From assembly GCA_949283375.1 (NCBI GenBank), contig CASDSM010000037.1, positions 1 through 34,117 of the forward strand: a DNA stretch of 34,117 bases. Reading direction: 5' to 3'. This document shows positions 25,167-32,470 of the stretch, one piece after another; positions within the stretch are counted from its first letter, which is position 1, and every line of letters begins with the position of its first letter. The translations under genes and the position numbers were made by a program. This DNA comes from an uncultured Eubacteriales bacterium (lineage in GTDB: Bacteria; Bacillota; Clostridia; Oscillospirales; Oscillospiraceae). Under the pieces are notes generated by a model, which saw only the letters and a list, made by a program, of their open reading frames with translations, did not search any database and was not told the origin of the DNA.

Positions 25167-25481
25167 TCACGCTCGGGTCTGTATGGTGACCAGGCGGTGG
25201 ATCCCCGCCGCGCGCAGGACGCGGGCCGCCTGCTCCGGTACCCCGGTGATGCACATCGTCCCGCCCAGGGCGCTCACCGTCCGCCACGCGCGCAGGACGA
25301 GCGCGATGCCGGAGGAGTCGAGGAAGCTCACCCCGGAGCAGTCCAGCTCCAGCTCCTGCGGCAGGCGGAGGCTGAGCGCCTCCTCCAGCTGACGGGTCAG
25401 CGTCCCGGCGGTGTGGTGGTCGATCTCGCCGCAAAGGCTCCAGCGCATCCTGCGCCCCTCCATCTGGCAGGCCGGCGGCAT
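25167..25481 (-). CDS. spoIIAA: Anti-anti-sigma F factor
   Basis: A STAS-domain protein that, when unphosphorylated, displaces SigF from SpoIIAB. The 104 residues include LDCSGVSFLDSSGIALVL with the phosphorylated serine (Ser57 of DSSG). The frame is open to 25625, but the upstream part is hairpin-rich leader. ATG 25481 lies 7 bases after AGGAGG; ATG 25487 is too close to it. First gene of the spoIIA operon. In Bacillus this operon uses sigma-H and Spo0A~P; I found no convincing sigma-H promoter or 0A box in 25482-25670. The leader holds a terminator-like hairpin on the coding strand. Confidence 0.92.
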   Translation of the reverse strand: MPPACQMEGRRMRWSLCGEIDHHTAGTLTRQLEEALSLRLPQELELDCSGVSFLDSSGIALVLRAWRTVSALGGTMCITGVPEQAARVLRAAGIHRLVTIQTRA

Positions 25482-25497
25482 GTCCATCCCTCCTGAC

Positions 25498-25561
25498 CGT
25501 CCGGGCAGTCCGGACGAAAAAATCACCCTGCACCGCCAAACCGGCAGGGTACAGGGTGATT
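25498..25561 (-). terminator. Terminator-like hairpins in the spoIIAA leader
   Basis: Read on the minus strand, AATCACCCTG (25552-25561) pairs with CAGGGTGATT (25521-25530) and is followed by six T, the form of an intrinsic terminator. Next comes a second hairpin, CGTCCGG-CCGGACG (25498-25504 with 25510-25516), ending right before the spoIIAA ribosome binding site. It could stop stray transcription from the right or act as an attenuator. Confidence 0.55.
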
Positions 25562-25670
25562 GTATCGCATGCCACAGGAAAATCCCGGCGAATCCGGGAG
25601 AAGGGGGAAATTCTTTTCTTTCCACCTGCGGCGGTGTATAATATCCTCAGAAGGCCCCAACCGAACCATC

Positions 25671-25967
25671 CGCCGGAGACCTGCCGGCGCGAGGCTGTCA
25701 AAAAAGTATTTTTGACAGCCTTTCGAGCAAATGCAAGCATTTGCTCGAGTTTGCAGTCCTCCCATACCCCAAGGGCACTTTGTCGCCGCCGCTGGCAGCT
25801 CGGGCGCGCGCACGGATTTTTGTTCCAAAAATCCGCACACTCGTCGGACTATCAGTATTTTTCGGCCGGTACACGCCCGTCCGAAAAATAAATTGCACTC
25901 TATTTGGCCCTGCGGGCCAAACTCAGTGAGACTTTTTTAACACTCTGCCGCCGGACCTCTGCCGGCG
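25671..25967 (+). repeat. Structured dispersed repeat, copy 2
   Basis: Second copy of the element at 887-1150, in the same orientation, between the divergent spoIIAA and fbp. It has the same five stem-loops; the second one is CGAGC...GCTCG where copy 1 has CCAAGC...GCTTGG, so both arms changed together. The fifth differs only in its loop. It carries about 38 extra bases (around 25766-25804) not in copy 1. Its flanks are CGCCGG/CCGGCG hairpins at 25671-25689 and 25949-25967, nearly identical to each other and unrelated to the flanks of copy 1. It ends 20 bp before the fbp start codon, so fbp mRNA starting upstream would carry it. A TATAAT at 25637-25642 with a poor -35 is the only promoter-like signal in front. 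Confidence 0.8.
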
Positions 25968-25987
25968 CTTTCCAGAAAGGAGCCGCC

Positions 25988-27958
25988 ATGCATCAGAACA
26001 GTCAGCCGCCGCGCCATCTGCAGCTGCTCTCCGAGCGGTATCCCACCGCTGCTGCCGCCGCGAGCGAGATCATCCGCATCGAGGCCCTGCTGCGCCTGCC
26101 CAAGGGGACGGAGCACTTTATGAGCGACCTCCACGGCGAGCACGAGGCGTTCGTGCACATCCTCAACAGCGCCTCCGGCGTGATCCGGGAGAAGATCGAC
26201 ATCGTCTTCCCCGCCCTGCCGGAGCGCGAGCGGGCGGAGCTGGCCACCCTGGTCTACTACCCCGCCGAGAAGCTCCCCACCCTCAAGGCAGGGCAGGCAG
26301 ACCTCCCCGCCTGGTACCGTGAGACGCTGCTGCGGCTCATCGAGCTGTGCCGCTTTGTCTCGAGCAAGCACACCCGCGCGCATGTGCGCCGCTGGCTGCC
26401 GGAGGACTGCGGGTATATCCTCGATGAGCTGCTGCACGCCCACTTCGAGGACCACGACAAGAACCTCTACTACGGCCAGATCATCGAGAGCATCCTCCGC
26501 TGCGGCCGGGCGGACGCCTATATCCTCCGCCTGTGCGCGCTCATCAAGCGTCTGGCGGTGGACTGGCTGCACATCGTCGGGGACATCTTTGACCGGGGCG
26601 CGCGGCCTGACCTCATTCTGGACGGGCTGATGGCCCACCACCACGCTGACCTCCAGTGGGGCAACCACGACGTGGTCTGGATGGGCGCGGCGGCAGGCAG
26701 TCCGCTGTGCGTGATGACGGTGCTCAAGACCACCCTCGCCTACGGCAACCTCGACCTGCTCGAGCGCGGCTACGGCATCAGCCTGCGGCCGCTGGAGCAC
26801 TTCGCCCGGGCGGTCTACGGCGCGGACGACGTGACGCGCTGGCTGCCGCGCGGCGACGTGGCAGAGGACTTCACCGGCGACCGGACCGCCGTGGGCCAAA
26901 TGCACAAGGCGGTCTCCATCCTCATGTTCAAGCTGGAGACGGAGGTGATGGACCGCAACCCCGACTTCCGCCTCGAAGGGCGGGACTATCTGCGCCAAAT
27001 CGACTATGCGCGCGGGACGGTGCGCTGCGGCGGGCGGGAACATCCCCTGCTCGACTGCGCCTTCCCTACCGTGGACCCGGCGGACCCCGCCGCCCTCACC
27101 GAGGGGGAGCGGCAGGTGCTCGAGGCGCTCGTGCGCTCCTTCCGGGAAAGCGAGCGGTTGCAGCGGCATGCGCGCTTCCTCTACTCACACGGGGCGTTTT
27201 ACAAGATCTGCAACGGCAACCTCCTCTATCACGGGGCGGTGCCGATGACGGAGGCGGGCGAGCTGGCGGAGATCACCTTCCAGGGCAAAGCCCGGTCGGG
27301 CAAGGCCCTCTTTGACTACTGCGACCGCCGTGCCCGGCAGGGCTACTTCGCCCCGGAGGGCAGTCCGGAGCGTCAGGCGGGGCAGGACTTCCTCTGGTAT
27401 CTGTGGTGCGGGGCGCTCTCCCCCCTCTTCGGGCGCAGCGCGATGACCACCTTTGAGCGGCTCTATCTCGCAGACCCCGCCACCCACACCGAGCGCAAGG
27501 ACCCCTATTACCGCCACATCGCCCGCCCGGAGACCGCGCTCGCCATCCTGCACGCCTTCGGCCTGGAGGGTGAGGGCTGCCACATCGTGAACGGACATGT
27601 CCCCGTCCGCGCCGTGGAGGGGGAGAGCCCGGTCAAGGGCGGCGGGCGGCTGATCGTGATCGACGGCGGCTTCTGCCGCGCCTACCACAGCAAGACCGGC
27701 ATCGCAGGCTATACGCTGGTGTACAACTCGCGCGGGCTGGTCCTGCGCACCCATCAGCCGTTCGAGGGGCTGGAGCAGGCGATTTGGCAGGACGGGGACA
27801 TCGCCAGCCAGAGCGACTATATCTACACCGCCCCGCGCCGCCTGCTGGTCGGAGACACCGACGAGGGCGCAGAGCGCCGGAGGCTGATCGAAGACCTCTC
27901 CGCGCTGGCCGAGGCCTACCGGAGCGGGCAGCTGCCGGAGCGCGGCATCTCCCTCTGA
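25988..27958 (+). CDS. fbp: Fructose-1,6-bisphosphatase, class III
   Basis: Dephosphorylates fructose-1,6-bisphosphate to fructose-6-phosphate in gluconeogenesis. The 656 residues match the large Firmicute-type FBPase (Bacillus Fbp about 670). Metallophosphatase motifs are visible: SDLHGE (Asp47, His49), VGDIFDRG, QWGNHDVVWMGA and, near the C-terminus, VNGHVPVR. The ATG at 25988 has AAAGGAG just upstream; the longer frame from 25904 is repeat DNA. With PEPCK in the same window it covers two control points of gluconeogenesis. The structured repeat in its leader may affect expression. Confidence 0.95.
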   Translation: MHQNSQPPRHLQLLSERYPTAAAAASEIIRIEALLRLPKGTEHFMSDLHGEHEAFVHILNSASGVIREKIDIVFPALPERERAELATLVYYPAEKLPTLKAGQADLPAWYRETLLRLIELCRFVSSKHTRAHVRRWLPEDCGYILDELLHAHFEDHDKNLYYGQIIESILRCGRADAYILRLCALIKRLAVDWLHIVGDIFDRGARPDLILDGLMAHHHADLQWGNHDVVWMGAAAGSPLCVMTVLKTTLAYGNLDLLERGYGISLRPLEHFARAVYGADDVTRWLPRGDVAEDFTGDRTAVGQMHKAVSILMFKLETEVMDRNPDFRLEGRDYLRQIDYARGTVRCGGREHPLLDCAFPTVDPADPAALTEGERQVLEALVRSFRESERLQRHARFLYSHGAFYKICNGNLLYHGAVPMTEAGELAEITFQGKARSGKALFDYCDRRARQGYFAPEGSPERQAGQDFLWYLWCGALSPLFGRSAMTTFERLYLADPATHTERKDPYYRHIARPETALAILHAFGLEGEGCHIVNGHVPVRAVEGESPVKGGGRLIVIDGGFCRAYHSKTGIAGYTLVYNSRGLVLRTHQPFEGLEQAIWQDGDIASQSDYIYTAPRRLLVGDTDEGAERRRLIEDLSALAEAYRSGQLPERGISL

Positions 27959-27996
27959 GCCCGCCCCACCCGGCGCGATGACATCCCAAGACCGGC

Positions 27997-28044
27997 AATG
28001 TGCGGCGCCCCGGCTGTTTCCAGGCAGTCGGGTCGCCGCACATT
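27997..28044. terminator. Hairpin between fbp and the convergent TetR gene
   Basis: AATGTGCGGCG (27997-28007) pairs with CGCCGCACATT (28034-28044), and the inner arms CCCGGCTG/CAGTCGGG extend the stem with one wobble. Neither side has a real T-run, so termination is plausible but not proven. Confidence 0.4.
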
Positions 28045-28070
28045 TGGGCGCGCCGTCATGGGGCTGCTCC

Positions 28071-28670
28071 TCAGCCCTCCTCCTTCTCCTCCCGGAAGGG
28101 GTGGGCGATGGCGTACTGGGTGATCAGGGCGCTGAAGGTGACCGACATCCGGGCCACCGTCTCCGGCTCCAGGTCGAACTTGTTCCGGATCCACTGAATG
28201 ATCAGGGCGTTGCCCCCCATGTAGCAGTAATTCATCACATAGTCGCGGTATTCCGGGGCCACATTCTCATACAGGCGGGAGATATTGCCGAGGGTGAGCT
28301 GGGTGATCCTGGCCTGAATGGGGTTCTGCCGCCCGGTCAGCCAGCCGCCGTAGAGCAGCCGGGAGCACAGCCGCTCCCGGCTGCGGATGTATTCCAGCAT
28401 GTGGGCGATGGTCTGGTGCCCCTCCTCTTTGGCGGAGGCCTGGACATACTGCTCCAGGTCCTCGGTCAGCTCGTCGCACATCTCCTGATAGAGCTGATAG
28501 ATGTCGCTGTAGTTGGCATAGAAGGTGGAGCGGTTGAGCTCGGAGTGCTCGCACAGTTCCCGGACGCTGATTTTCTCCAGGGGCTTCTCCTCCAGCAGGT
28601 CCAGCAGGCTCTCCTTGAGGAGCCGCTTGGTCAGGCGGACACGCTGGTTTTCTTTTCGTCTCTGTTCCAT
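28071..28670 (-). CDS. TetR-family transcriptional regulator
   Basis: A 199-residue repressor-type protein. The N-terminal helix-turn-helix (about 12-60) reads LLKESLLDLLEEKPLEKIS, VRELCEHSELNRSTFYANY and continues into YSDIYQLYQEM, typical of TetR proteins with a DhaS-like C-terminal helix bundle. The ligand is unknown. It is divergent from the GH3 beta-glucosidase, and the shared 206-bp region carries nested palindromes (28702-28740), so it most likely controls that gene and itself. GGGAG precedes the ATG. A beta-glucoside-derived sugar as inducer would be a reasonable guess but is inference. Confidence 0.85.
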   Translation of the reverse strand: MEQRRKENQRVRLTKRLLKESLLDLLEEKPLEKISVRELCEHSELNRSTFYANYSDIYQLYQEMCDELTEDLEQYVQASAKEEGHQTIAHMLEYIRSRERLCSRLLYGGWLTGRQNPIQARITQLTLGNISRLYENVAPEYRDYVMNYCYMGGNALIIQWIRNKFDLEPETVARMSVTFSALITQYAIAHPFREEKEEG

Positions 28671-28701
28671 AGAATCAACTCCCAGATTAATTTAAGCCAG
28701 T

Positions 28702-28740
28702 TTGGATATAAATCCAACAGATCGTCTGTTATTTGTTGGA
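28702..28740. promoter_or_regulatory. Nested palindromes: probable TetR operator
   Basis: Overlapping inverted repeats: TTGGAT-ATAA-ATCCAA (28702-28717), AACAGA-TCG-TCTGTT (28716-28730), and TCCAACA (28713-28719) with TGTTGGA (28734-28740). TTGGA/TCCAA thus occurs three times. The position between the divergent TetR and GH3 genes fits an operator controlling both. Confidence 0.65.
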
Positions 28741-28768
28741 AAATAGTCAAATCAAATGATTTTGCCTG

Positions 28769-28795
28769 TTGTCAGTCACTTTGTCCTCTTATAAA
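28769..28795 (+). promoter_or_regulatory. Possible promoter of the GH3 gene
   Basis: TTGTCA (28769-28774) and TATAAA (28790-28795) in AT-rich DNA, with a spacer of 15 bp, shorter than ideal. It lies downstream of the palindromes. Confidence 0.35.
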
Positions 28796-28876
28796 ATACA
28801 AAACAGGAGGAGAGAAGTCAAGACCTTTGGGACTTTCTCCAAAAATCCAACACCAGAAAAAATGGGAGGAGAACTG

Positions 28877-31612
28877 ATGAACGGGAAAAAAATGAAGAGG
28901 CCAGGGAAGATCTCCCTGGTGCTGATGTGCCTGCTGCTGGTGGTATTGATCGCGGCAAACTGCCTGCTCTATGCCAATTCCAGCCTGGTGACCACCTTCC
29001 TCTCCGGCCTGGAGACCAGCCAGGCTGGCGCGGAGGCGGCGGCGGTCTCCGCCGAGATGACCCAGCGCGTCGCCTCGGAGGGCATGGTCCTGCTGGAGAA
29101 CAACGGGTCTCTCCCGCTGGCCTCCGGCAGCAAGGTGAACCTCTTTGGCTATGCGAGCAACGAGGTGATCTACGGCGGCTCCGGCTCGGGCGCGGGCAAC
29201 ACGGCGGACAACGTCACCCTGCCCCAGGGCCTCACGAACGCCGGGTTTGAGGTGAATCAGGAGCTGGTGGACTTCTACGCCGAGCGCGCTGTGGCCCGCG
29301 ACTCCTCCGGCTTCTCCGGCAATGACTACAGCGTGAACGAGGTCGCGGTCAGCGAGTATTCTGACGAGCTGATGACCAATGCCAAGGAGTTCTCCGACGT
29401 GGCGATCGTGGCCATCTCCCGCGCCGGCGGCGAGGGCGGCGACCTGCCCCTGGATATGGCCGGCTACAACGGCGGCGACGCCGGCCGGCACTATCTGGAG
29501 CTCCAGCAGGTGGAGCAGGACCTGCTGGCGATGGTGGAGGAGCAGTTTGAGACGGTGATCGTGCTCATCAACTCCTCCAACGCAATGGAGCTGGGCTTCC
29601 TGGAGGACGGAAACATCGACGCCGCCCTCTGGGTGGGCGGCCCCGGCGAGACCGGCTGCACCGCGATCGGCCAGCTCCTCTCCGGCGAGGTGAACCCCTC
29701 CGGGCGTCTGCCGGACACCTACGCCTATGACGCCACCTCCGCCCCCTCCTACTGCAACTTCGGGGCCTATGACTACACGAACACCACCTTCGGCGACGGG
29801 ATGACCTATCACTATGTGGATTACGCCGAGGGCATCTATGTGGGCTACCGCTATTACGAGACCCGCTGGGTGGACAACGCCACCGGCGCCTGCGACGAGG
29901 CCGCCTATGCCGCCGCCGTCCAGTACCCCTTCGGCTACGGCCTCTCCTACACCACCTTTGACAAGCAGATCGCGAACTTCTCCGACGACGGTGAGACGGT
30001 CACCATGGAGGTCAGCGTGACCAACACCGGCTCCGTGCCGGGCAAGGAGGTCGTCCAGGTCTACTACACCGCCCCCTACACCGTGGGCGGCATCGAGAAG
30101 TCCCATGTGGTCCTGGCCGGCTTCGGCAAGACCGGCCTGCTGGAGGCGGGCGCCTCTGAGACGGTGACCGTCACCTTCACCTATGAGGACATGGCCTCCT
30201 ACGACTACGCCGGGGCCAAGGCCGAGGGTGGCGCCTATGTGCTCGAGGCGGGCGACTATCAGATCAAGCTGATGGACAACGCCCACACCCTGCTCGACAG
30301 CCGCACCGTCACCGTGGAGAGCGACGTGATCTACAACGACGCCGGAGCGGGCGCGCGGAGCTCCGACCTGACCGCCGCCGTCAACCGCTTTGACGAGGCG
30401 ACCTACACCGAGCCCATCACCTACGTCTCCCGCGCCGACTGGGAGGGCACCCTGCCCACCGGGCGCGCCGCCGCCAGCCGCGAGGCCTCGGACGAGGTGA
30501 TCGCCCTGCTGACCGACCTCCACCACGAGGTGGATGAGAGCGATGAGCCCATCGTGGTGGCCGACCACGGCCTCTCCCTCACCGACATGGAGGGGCTGGC
30601 CTATGACGATCCCCAGTGGGACCTGCTGCTCGAGCAGCTCTCGGTGGAGGACATGGTAAACCTGATCGCCAACGGCGGCTGGTCTACCCCGGCCATCGCC
30701 TCTGTGGGCAAGCCCGGCACCTCCGAGATCGACGGCCCTGCCGGCATGAACAACCTGATGAACGGCGCCACCGGCAACCAGTTCACCAGCGAGGTGCTGA
30801 TGGGCGCCACCTGGGACGTCGCCCTGGTGGAGGAGATGGGCCAGATCTTCGGCGCGGAGCTGGCGGCCAACAACGTCTCCGGCGTCTACGCCCCTGCGAT
30901 GAACACCCACCGCACCCCCTTCGGCGGGCGCAACTTTGAGTACGTCTCCGAGGACAGCCTGCTGGCGGGCAAGCTGATGGCCGCCGAGGTGCGCGGCATC
31001 CAGTCCAACGGCGTCTACTGCTACTGCAAGCACTTTGCCCTCAACGACCAGGAGACCTACCGCGATGTGGGCGGCCCGGCCACCTGGAGCAATGAGCAGG
31101 CGATCCGTGAGATCTACCTCCGCCCGTTTGAGCTGGCGGTCAAGGAGGGCGGCAGCCAGGGCATCATGACCAGCTACAACCGCATCGGCGGCACCTGGAC
31201 CGGCGCGAGCACCGCCCTGCTCCAGGACGTCCTCCGGGGCGAGTGGGGCTTCGTGGGCACCGTGGTCACCGACGCCGCGACCACCGCGACCGGCATGCTC
31301 TACATGGACCTGAACGCCGCCGTTCGGGCGGGCAACGACCTGATGCTCTCCCTGCTCTGGTTCAACCCCAGCGTCGACCTCACCCCCACCACCGGGAATA
31401 ACACCGGCAACCAGGCCCTCCGCCAGGCGTGCAAGAACATCCTCTACACCGAGGCGAACAGCCGGGTGATGGAGCTTGCGCAGGAAGCGGACCAGCTCCC
31501 CGGCTGGGTCTACCTGCTGGTGGTCATCGACCTGGCTGTGGTCGGTCTGGAAGTCCTCTACTTCGTCAAGCGGTCCAAAAAGGCCAAGGCCTGGAAGGCC
31601 GCGCAGGGCTGA
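28877..31612 (+). CDS. Membrane-anchored GH3 beta-glucosidase with permuted domains
   Basis: Cleaves terminal beta-linked glucose or a related sugar outside the membrane. The 911-residue protein has an N-terminal membrane anchor (about 12-36) and a C-terminal one (about 875-900, followed by KRSKKAKAWK). The domain order is reversed from the common GH3 plan. First comes the alpha/beta sandwich (GMVLLENNGSLPL, RAGGEGGDLPL with probable acid/base Glu186), then a fibronectin-III-like part around 370-480, and last the TIM-barrel domain (DGPAGMNNL, KHFALNDQE, nucleophile Asp799 in VTDAATT). Reversed GH3 enzymes are known from Ruminococcus and Butyrivibrio. The start at ATG 28877 follows GGGAGGAG; the open frame further upstream is promoter DNA. 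Likely under control of the divergent TetR protein. Confidence 0.9.
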   Translation: MNGKKMKRPGKISLVLMCLLLVVLIAANCLLYANSSLVTTFLSGLETSQAGAEAAAVSAEMTQRVASEGMVLLENNGSLPLASGSKVNLFGYASNEVIYGGSGSGAGNTADNVTLPQGLTNAGFEVNQELVDFYAERAVARDSSGFSGNDYSVNEVAVSEYSDELMTNAKEFSDVAIVAISRAGGEGGDLPLDMAGYNGGDAGRHYLELQQVEQDLLAMVEEQFETVIVLINSSNAMELGFLEDGNIDAALWVGGPGETGCTAIGQLLSGEVNPSGRLPDTYAYDATSAPSYCNFGAYDYTNTTFGDGMTYHYVDYAEGIYVGYRYYETRWVDNATGACDEAAYAAAVQYPFGYGLSYTTFDKQIANFSDDGETVTMEVSVTNTGSVPGKEVVQVYYTAPYTVGGIEKSHVVLAGFGKTGLLEAGASETVTVTFTYEDMASYDYAGAKAEGGAYVLEAGDYQIKLMDNAHTLLDSRTVTVESDVIYNDAGAGARSSDLTAAVNRFDEATYTEPITYVSRADWEGTLPTGRAAASREASDEVIALLTDLHHEVDESDEPIVVADHGLSLTDMEGLAYDDPQWDLLLEQLSVEDMVNLIANGGWSTPAIASVGKPGTSEIDGPAGMNNLMNGATGNQFTSEVLMGATWDVALVEEMGQIFGAELAANNVSGVYAPAMNTHRTPFGGRNFEYVSEDSLLAGKLMAAEVRGIQSNGVYCYCKHFALNDQETYRDVGGPATWSNEQAIREIYLRPFELAVKEGGSQGIMTSYNRIGGTWTGASTALLQDVLRGEWGFVGTVVTDAATTATGMLYMDLNAAVRAGNDLMLSLLWFNPSVDLTPTTGNNTGNQALRQACKNILYTEANSRVMELAQEADQLPGWVYLLVVIDLAVVGLEVLYFVKRSKKAKAWKAAQG

Positions 31613-32018
31613 GCCTCCCCTTTCACCGATCTCCGCCGCGGCAGAGACGCTGCGATGCCGCGGTGGATGGCCTCCCTGTTCCAGCGCGTCGCTTCCTAGG
31701 CCGCCGCATCTGAGGCAGGGCACATGGGAAGCGCCGGGACCTCCTCCGGCGCTTCTCCCAGGGCGGGCAGATGTGTGGATTCGTCTGCCGGTCCCTCTCC
31801 TCCAGGACCTGTCTGCCGGACTCCGGCGGGCAGGTCTTGGCGCGTTTTGGGCCGCTCTCCGGCATTTGCAGGCAGCGTAGGCAGGGGGCGGCGGAGCTCG
31901 TCCGCAAATGCATCGGATTGTTTCAAAAGGAGCTCTATTCTCCCGTATTTATCATCTTTTGTCATTTTGACGTGGCAAGTCCCCCCTCTTTTTCCGTTCT
32001 TTTTGTGAAAGAATGCCT
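31613..32018. other. Intergenic stretch without a supported gene
   Basis: About 400 bp after the GH3 gene. It contains a 10-bp hairpin (31728-31737 with 31746-31755) and another stem of about 14 bp with wobble pairs around 31807-31838, neither followed by a T-run. A minus-strand frame at 31696-31965 and fragments in the other two frames, with scattered Cys-x-x-Cys pieces, look like a decayed gene at best; no ribosome binding site is present. The last 100 bases are T-rich. Confidence 0.4.
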
Positions 32019-32047
32019 TTGCGCCGCCGGGCGGGGTATGGTATCAT
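32019..32047 (+). promoter_or_regulatory. Promoter of the 79-residue protein gene
   Basis: TTGCGC (32019-32024), 17 bp, TATCAT (32042-32047) with TGG directly before the -10. Transcription would start near 32054, just before a strong hairpin. Confidence 0.6.
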
Positions 32048-32058
32048 AAGGTTACAAC

Positions 32059-32105
32059 GTGTGGCATTCTGACTGCGTAAATCCAGTTGGAATGCCACAC
32101 ATTTT
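32059..32105 (+). promoter_or_regulatory. 5'-terminal leader hairpin (attenuator-like)
   Basis: GTGTGGCATTC (32059-32069) pairs perfectly with GAATGCCACAC (32090-32100), with an inner ACTG/CAGT stem (32072-32075 with 32084-32087), and ATTTT follows. It would sit almost at the very 5' end of the transcript. It could end transcription early or protect the mRNA end. Confidence 0.6.
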
Positions 32106-32144
32106 CATCCGGCAGCGACGGAGATCAAAGGAGGAACCAGTGTC

Positions 32145-32384
32145 ATGAAACGAGTGAAAGCGGCCTGCATCTGCCAGACCCTCCATTTTCAGCTCAAGGA
32201 TGGCATCGCACACGAGGAGGCCGTCCGTCAGGTGCGGGAGGAGGTGGTCCACTACCGCCAGGGCCTCGACCGCAGCAGAACGCAGTACCGCATTCTGGAC
32301 GAGCAGTCTCTGGAGGACGGCTCCATCCTGCTCAAGGTCATCAAGCAGTACAATCAGACCCCGGTGGGGGACTATCTGAGCTGA
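32145..32384 (+). CDS. Small conserved protein of unknown function
   Basis: Function not recognised. 79 residues, soluble, with a pattern of alternating helix and strand: VKAACICQTLHFQLKDGIA, then EEAVRQVREEVVHYRQGL, and a C-terminal strand-rich ILDEQSLEDGSILLKVIKQY ending GDYLS. From memory, similar short proteins recur unannotated in related Clostridia. AAAGGAGG lies at ideal distance before ATG 32145, and the gene has its own promoter, leader hairpin and terminator, all of which support it being real. No functional link to the neighbouring arabinose genes is evident. Confidence 0.8.
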   Translation: MKRVKAACICQTLHFQLKDGIAHEEAVRQVREEVVHYRQGLDRSRTQYRILDEQSLEDGSILLKVIKQYNQTPVGDYLS

Positions 32385-32394
32385 CGGCGCAAAA

Positions 32395-32437
32395 ACCGGA
32401 GGCCCGCTGCAAATGTAGCGGGCCTCCGGTCTGTTTT
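32395..32437 (+). terminator. Intrinsic terminator after the 79-residue gene
   Basis: A perfect 14-bp stem, ACCGGAGGCCCGCT (32395-32408) with AGCGGGCCTCCGGT (32417-32430), is followed by CTGTTTT. Confidence 0.88.
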
Positions 32438-32462
32438 GCAATCCACAGCGCTGTGGATTGCA
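32437..32462. repeat. Uninterrupted 26-bp perfect palindrome
   Basis: TGCAATCCACAGC is followed directly by its exact complement with no spacer, in the gap between two convergent genes and touching the T-run of the preceding terminator. No T-run follows on either strand. It may be a second terminator stem for araA or a protein-binding site. Confidence 0.7.
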
Positions 32463-32470
32463 GGCGTTGT

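Noticed and set aside
25614-25655. Sigma-H promoter for spoIIA on the minus strand (AGGATAT with AAAGAATTT)
   Set aside because: Both elements look right, but the spacing is about 24 bp, roughly twice that required.
25698-25898. Minus-strand reading frame with a protein-like sequence inside repeat copy 2
   Set aside because: The same peptide appears antisense in copy 1 at 852-1079; it arises from the hairpins and has no ribosome binding site.
28772-31723. 983-codon minus-strand frame opposite the GH3 gene
   Set aside because: Antisense shadow; the plus strand has full GH3 motifs and a start signal.
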